This document shows positions 14,832 to 15,622 of a DNA stretch of 15,622 nt, in pieces. The position numbers and the translations under genes were made by a program. Source of the stretch: Clostridia bacterium (GTDB taxonomy: Bacteria > Bacillota > Clostridia > CAKSNL01 > HGM11501); the NCBI GenBank assembly GCA_900766735.1, contig CAAFWO010000011.1, forward strand, positions 1 through 15,622, in the 5' to 3' direction. Each line of letters begins with the position of its first letter. Within the stretch, counting starts at the first letter, position 1. Below the pieces are notes generated by a model. It saw only the letters and a program-made list of their open reading frames with translations. It ran no database searches and was not told where the DNA came from.

Positions 14832-15104
14832 ATGAATAAGACAGAACTCGTAATGACAATGGCTGAAAAAGCAGGACTTACAAAGAAGGACGCTGAAAAG
14901 GCACTTGCAGCTTTCACTGACGTGGTAGCTGAAACCTTAAAGAAGGGTGACAAGATCGCTCTCGTTGGATTCGGTACTTTCGAGGCAAGACAGCGTGCTG
15001 CACGCACAGGCAAGAACCCCCAGACAGGCGCAGAGGTTAAGATTCCCGCAACAACAGTTCCCGCTTTCAAGGCAGGCAAGGCTCTTAAAGACATCGTAAA
15101 ATAA
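14832..15104 (+). CDS. hup: HU-family DNA-binding protein
   Basis: HU is the abundant dimeric nucleoid protein that bends and compacts DNA. The 90-residue product is standard length. It has the N-terminal helices (MNKTELVMTMAEKAGLTKKDA), the core LVGFGTFEARQRAAR, the DNA-arm GKNPQTGAEVKIPA, and the C-terminal FKAGKALKDIVK. AAGGAGG is eight bases before the ATG. The gene has its own promoter and terminator. Its codon choice differs from its neighbours (frequent GCA, GCT, AAG, TTC and GAC), as expected for a very highly expressed gene. Confidence 0.98.
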   Translation: MNKTELVMTMAEKAGLTKKDAEKALAAFTDVVAETLKKGDKIALVGFGTFEARQRAARTGKNPQTGAEVKIPATTVPAFKAGKALKDIVK

Positions 15105-15113
15105 TTGCAGAAT

Positions 15114-15150
15114 AAAAAAGAACGGGTGTCTTTGGCACCCGTCCTTTTTT
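15114..15150 (+). terminator. Intrinsic terminator after hup
   Basis: ACGGGTG (15122-15128) pairs with CACCCGT (15136-15142) and is followed by CC and six T. An A-tract on the left side makes it potentially bidirectional. The S4 gene's ribosome-binding site begins right after it, so that gene is likely expressed by read-through or an unseen promoter. Confidence 0.9.
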
Positions 15151-15160
15151 GAGGTGGAAA

Positions 15161-15400
15161 ATGCGTATTGACAAATATCTTAAGGTTTCAAGGATAATCA
15201 AAAGAAGGACCGTCGCGGCAGAGGCATGCGACGGGGGCAGGGTCTCGGTGAACGGCAAGGCCGCAAAGCCGGGAACGGACATTAAGATCGGCGATGTGAT
15301 CGAGGTCTCGTTCGGTGAGAAAAAGGTCAAGGTCGAAGTGACGGACGTATCCGAAAAGGTGAGAAAAGACGCGGCATCGTCGATGTATAAGGTATTATAA
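15161..15400 (+). CDS. S4-domain RNA-binding protein, RqcP/YabO type
   Basis: This 79-residue basic protein consists almost entirely of one S4 RNA-binding domain: MRIDKYLKVSRIIKRR, then GGRVSVNGKAAKPGTDIKIGDVIEV. In B. subtilis the equivalent YabO (RqcP) acts with RqcH in ribosome-associated quality control, adding alanine tails to stalled chains on the 50S subunit. Hsp15-like proteins share the fold, but length and the mazG-hup context favour RqcP. The ATG at 15161 was chosen because GAGGTGG is just upstream. In-frame extension to 15149 would run into the hup terminator. Confidence 0.9.
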   Translation: MRIDKYLKVSRIIKRRTVAAEACDGGRVSVNGKAAKPGTDIKIGDVIEVSFGEKKVKVEVTDVSEKVRKDAASSMYKVL

Positions 15401-15409
15401 AAGGAGCGC

Positions 15410-15511
15410 TTAAAGCCGTCCCGCGATAATAAGGTAACGCCCTAAAAGCATCTTTTTCGCGAATTGCGGCGAGAGTGTGAAAAAAAGTCTGTAAATTTGA
15501 TTCTGAACCAT
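15410..15511 (-). pseudogene. Possible C-terminal gene remnant abutting the IS
   Basis: The minus strand holds an open frame that ends in TAA at 15412-15410 and passes left to right into the IS end, where an ATG (15511-15509) happens to lie. The encoded tail reads QIYRLFFTLSPQFAKKMLLG and continues RYLIIAGRL. This alternating hydrophobic-basic text looks protein-like, but I do not recognise it. It may be the cut-off 3' end of a gene convergent with the S4 gene, with its upstream part displaced by the IS. A second minus frame is also open here, so the reading is uncertain. Confidence 0.25.
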
Positions 15512-15550
15512 AGTCAAGTAAGTAGACACAAAAAAGCACAATTTTTATAG

Positions 15551-15576
15551 GGGAACAGGCTATTTTGTCTGTTCCC
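15551..15576 (-). terminator. Hairpin across the transposase stop codon
   Basis: GGGAACAG (15551-15558) pairs perfectly with CTGTTCCC (15569-15576), and the transposase stop codon sits in the loop side. On the minus strand only an A-rich then T-rich stretch follows about ten bases later. It may end transposase transcripts or shield the IS. Confidence 0.45.
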
Positions 15577-15622
15577 AATATAAAGCTTCCGCTTCATTTG
15601 GCGTAAGCATATTAAGCGTCCC
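15560..15622 (-). CDS. IS3-family-like transposase, C-terminal 20 residues
   Basis: On the minus strand the last 20 codons read GTLNMLTPNEAEALYWEQTK and then TAG. The (L)TPxE pattern close to the stop is characteristic of the C-terminus of IS3-family OrfB transposases (DDE integrase-type). The stop lies 56 bp inside the presumed IS end, as expected for such an element. The rest of the gene lies beyond the window, so intactness is unknown. Confidence 0.6.
   Translation of the reverse strand, partial: GTLNMLTPNEAEALYWEQTK

Larger units (their letters stand above)
15504..15622 (-). mobile_element. End of an IS3-family-like insertion sequence
   Basis: The sequence from 15504 begins TGAACCATAG and continues to AGTAGACA at 15521-15528. 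This is the kind of TG...CA terminal inverted repeat found on IS3-family (IS150-group) elements. Inside it, on the minus strand, lies the C-terminus of a transposase. The other end is beyond the window, so the IS name and target duplication cannot be read. Confidence 0.65.

Noticed and set aside
15327..15578. 83-codon minus-strand frame over the S4 3' end and IS junction
   Set aside because: It crosses the IS boundary and the S4 coding region antisense; no start signals. The overlapping frame ending at 15410 is more protein-like.

Overview
The window looks like a chromosomal segment of an anaerobic, endospore-forming Firmicute of the class Clostridia, with moderate GC in the core genes. The evidence is a complete spoIIIA operon, spoIIR, and the flippase-mazG-hup-S4 cluster that resembles the Bacillus yabM-yabN-yabO neighbourhood. 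Genus cannot be named from the sequence alone. A visibly more A+T-rich accessory stretch sits on the left edge and the end of an insertion sequence sits on the right edge.

Left edge (1-1858): the end of an integrated element. It holds the first two codons of a leftward gene with its own promoter, a 5'-truncated zinc-ribbon-like ORF resembling DUF6076, and a tyrosine recombinase with all five recognisable catalytic residues. The recombinase points at the 3' end of an initiator tRNA-fMet gene (1859-1936, minus strand), the classic site for such elements. A terminator hairpin and a tandem 11-bp repeat lie between them. The tRNA has one extra base in its T-arm.

Sporulation block (2104-7141): spoIIIAA-AB-AC-AD-AE-AF-AG-AH overlap or nearly touch and encode the SpoIIIA side of the mother cell-forespore channel. 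Several subunits are shorter than their Bacillus counterparts. spoIIR, the forespore signal that activates pro-sigmaE processing, follows after 54 bp with its own sigmaF-like promoter and ends at a strong terminator.

Housekeeping block (7190-12193): a clear sigmaA promoter drives cysE (serine acetyltransferase), cysS (cysteinyl-tRNA synthetase), mrnC (Mini-ribonuclease III) and then glyA (serine hydroxymethyltransferase) and rarA (AAA+ recombination factor). The first four link serine, cysteine and glycine metabolism to translation and rRNA maturation.

Right block (12219-15400): a possible 21-codon leader ORF with competing hairpins precedes a MOP-family lipid flippase (YabM/SpoVB type). mazG, hup (own promoter and terminator) and a small S4-domain protein (RqcP/YabO type) follow. 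The expected next genes, yabP and yabQ, are not seen. An IS3-family-like element end begins about 100 bp after the S4 gene and runs out of the window with the last 20 codons of its transposase.

No CRISPR array, toxin-antitoxin pair, defence island or evidently new multi-gene system was found. The most unusual items are the altered initiator tRNA at the element junction, the putative sigmaF promoter with an overlapping palindrome at spoIIR, the compact SpoIIIA subunits, the leader ORF before the flippase, and the IS next to the S4 gene.
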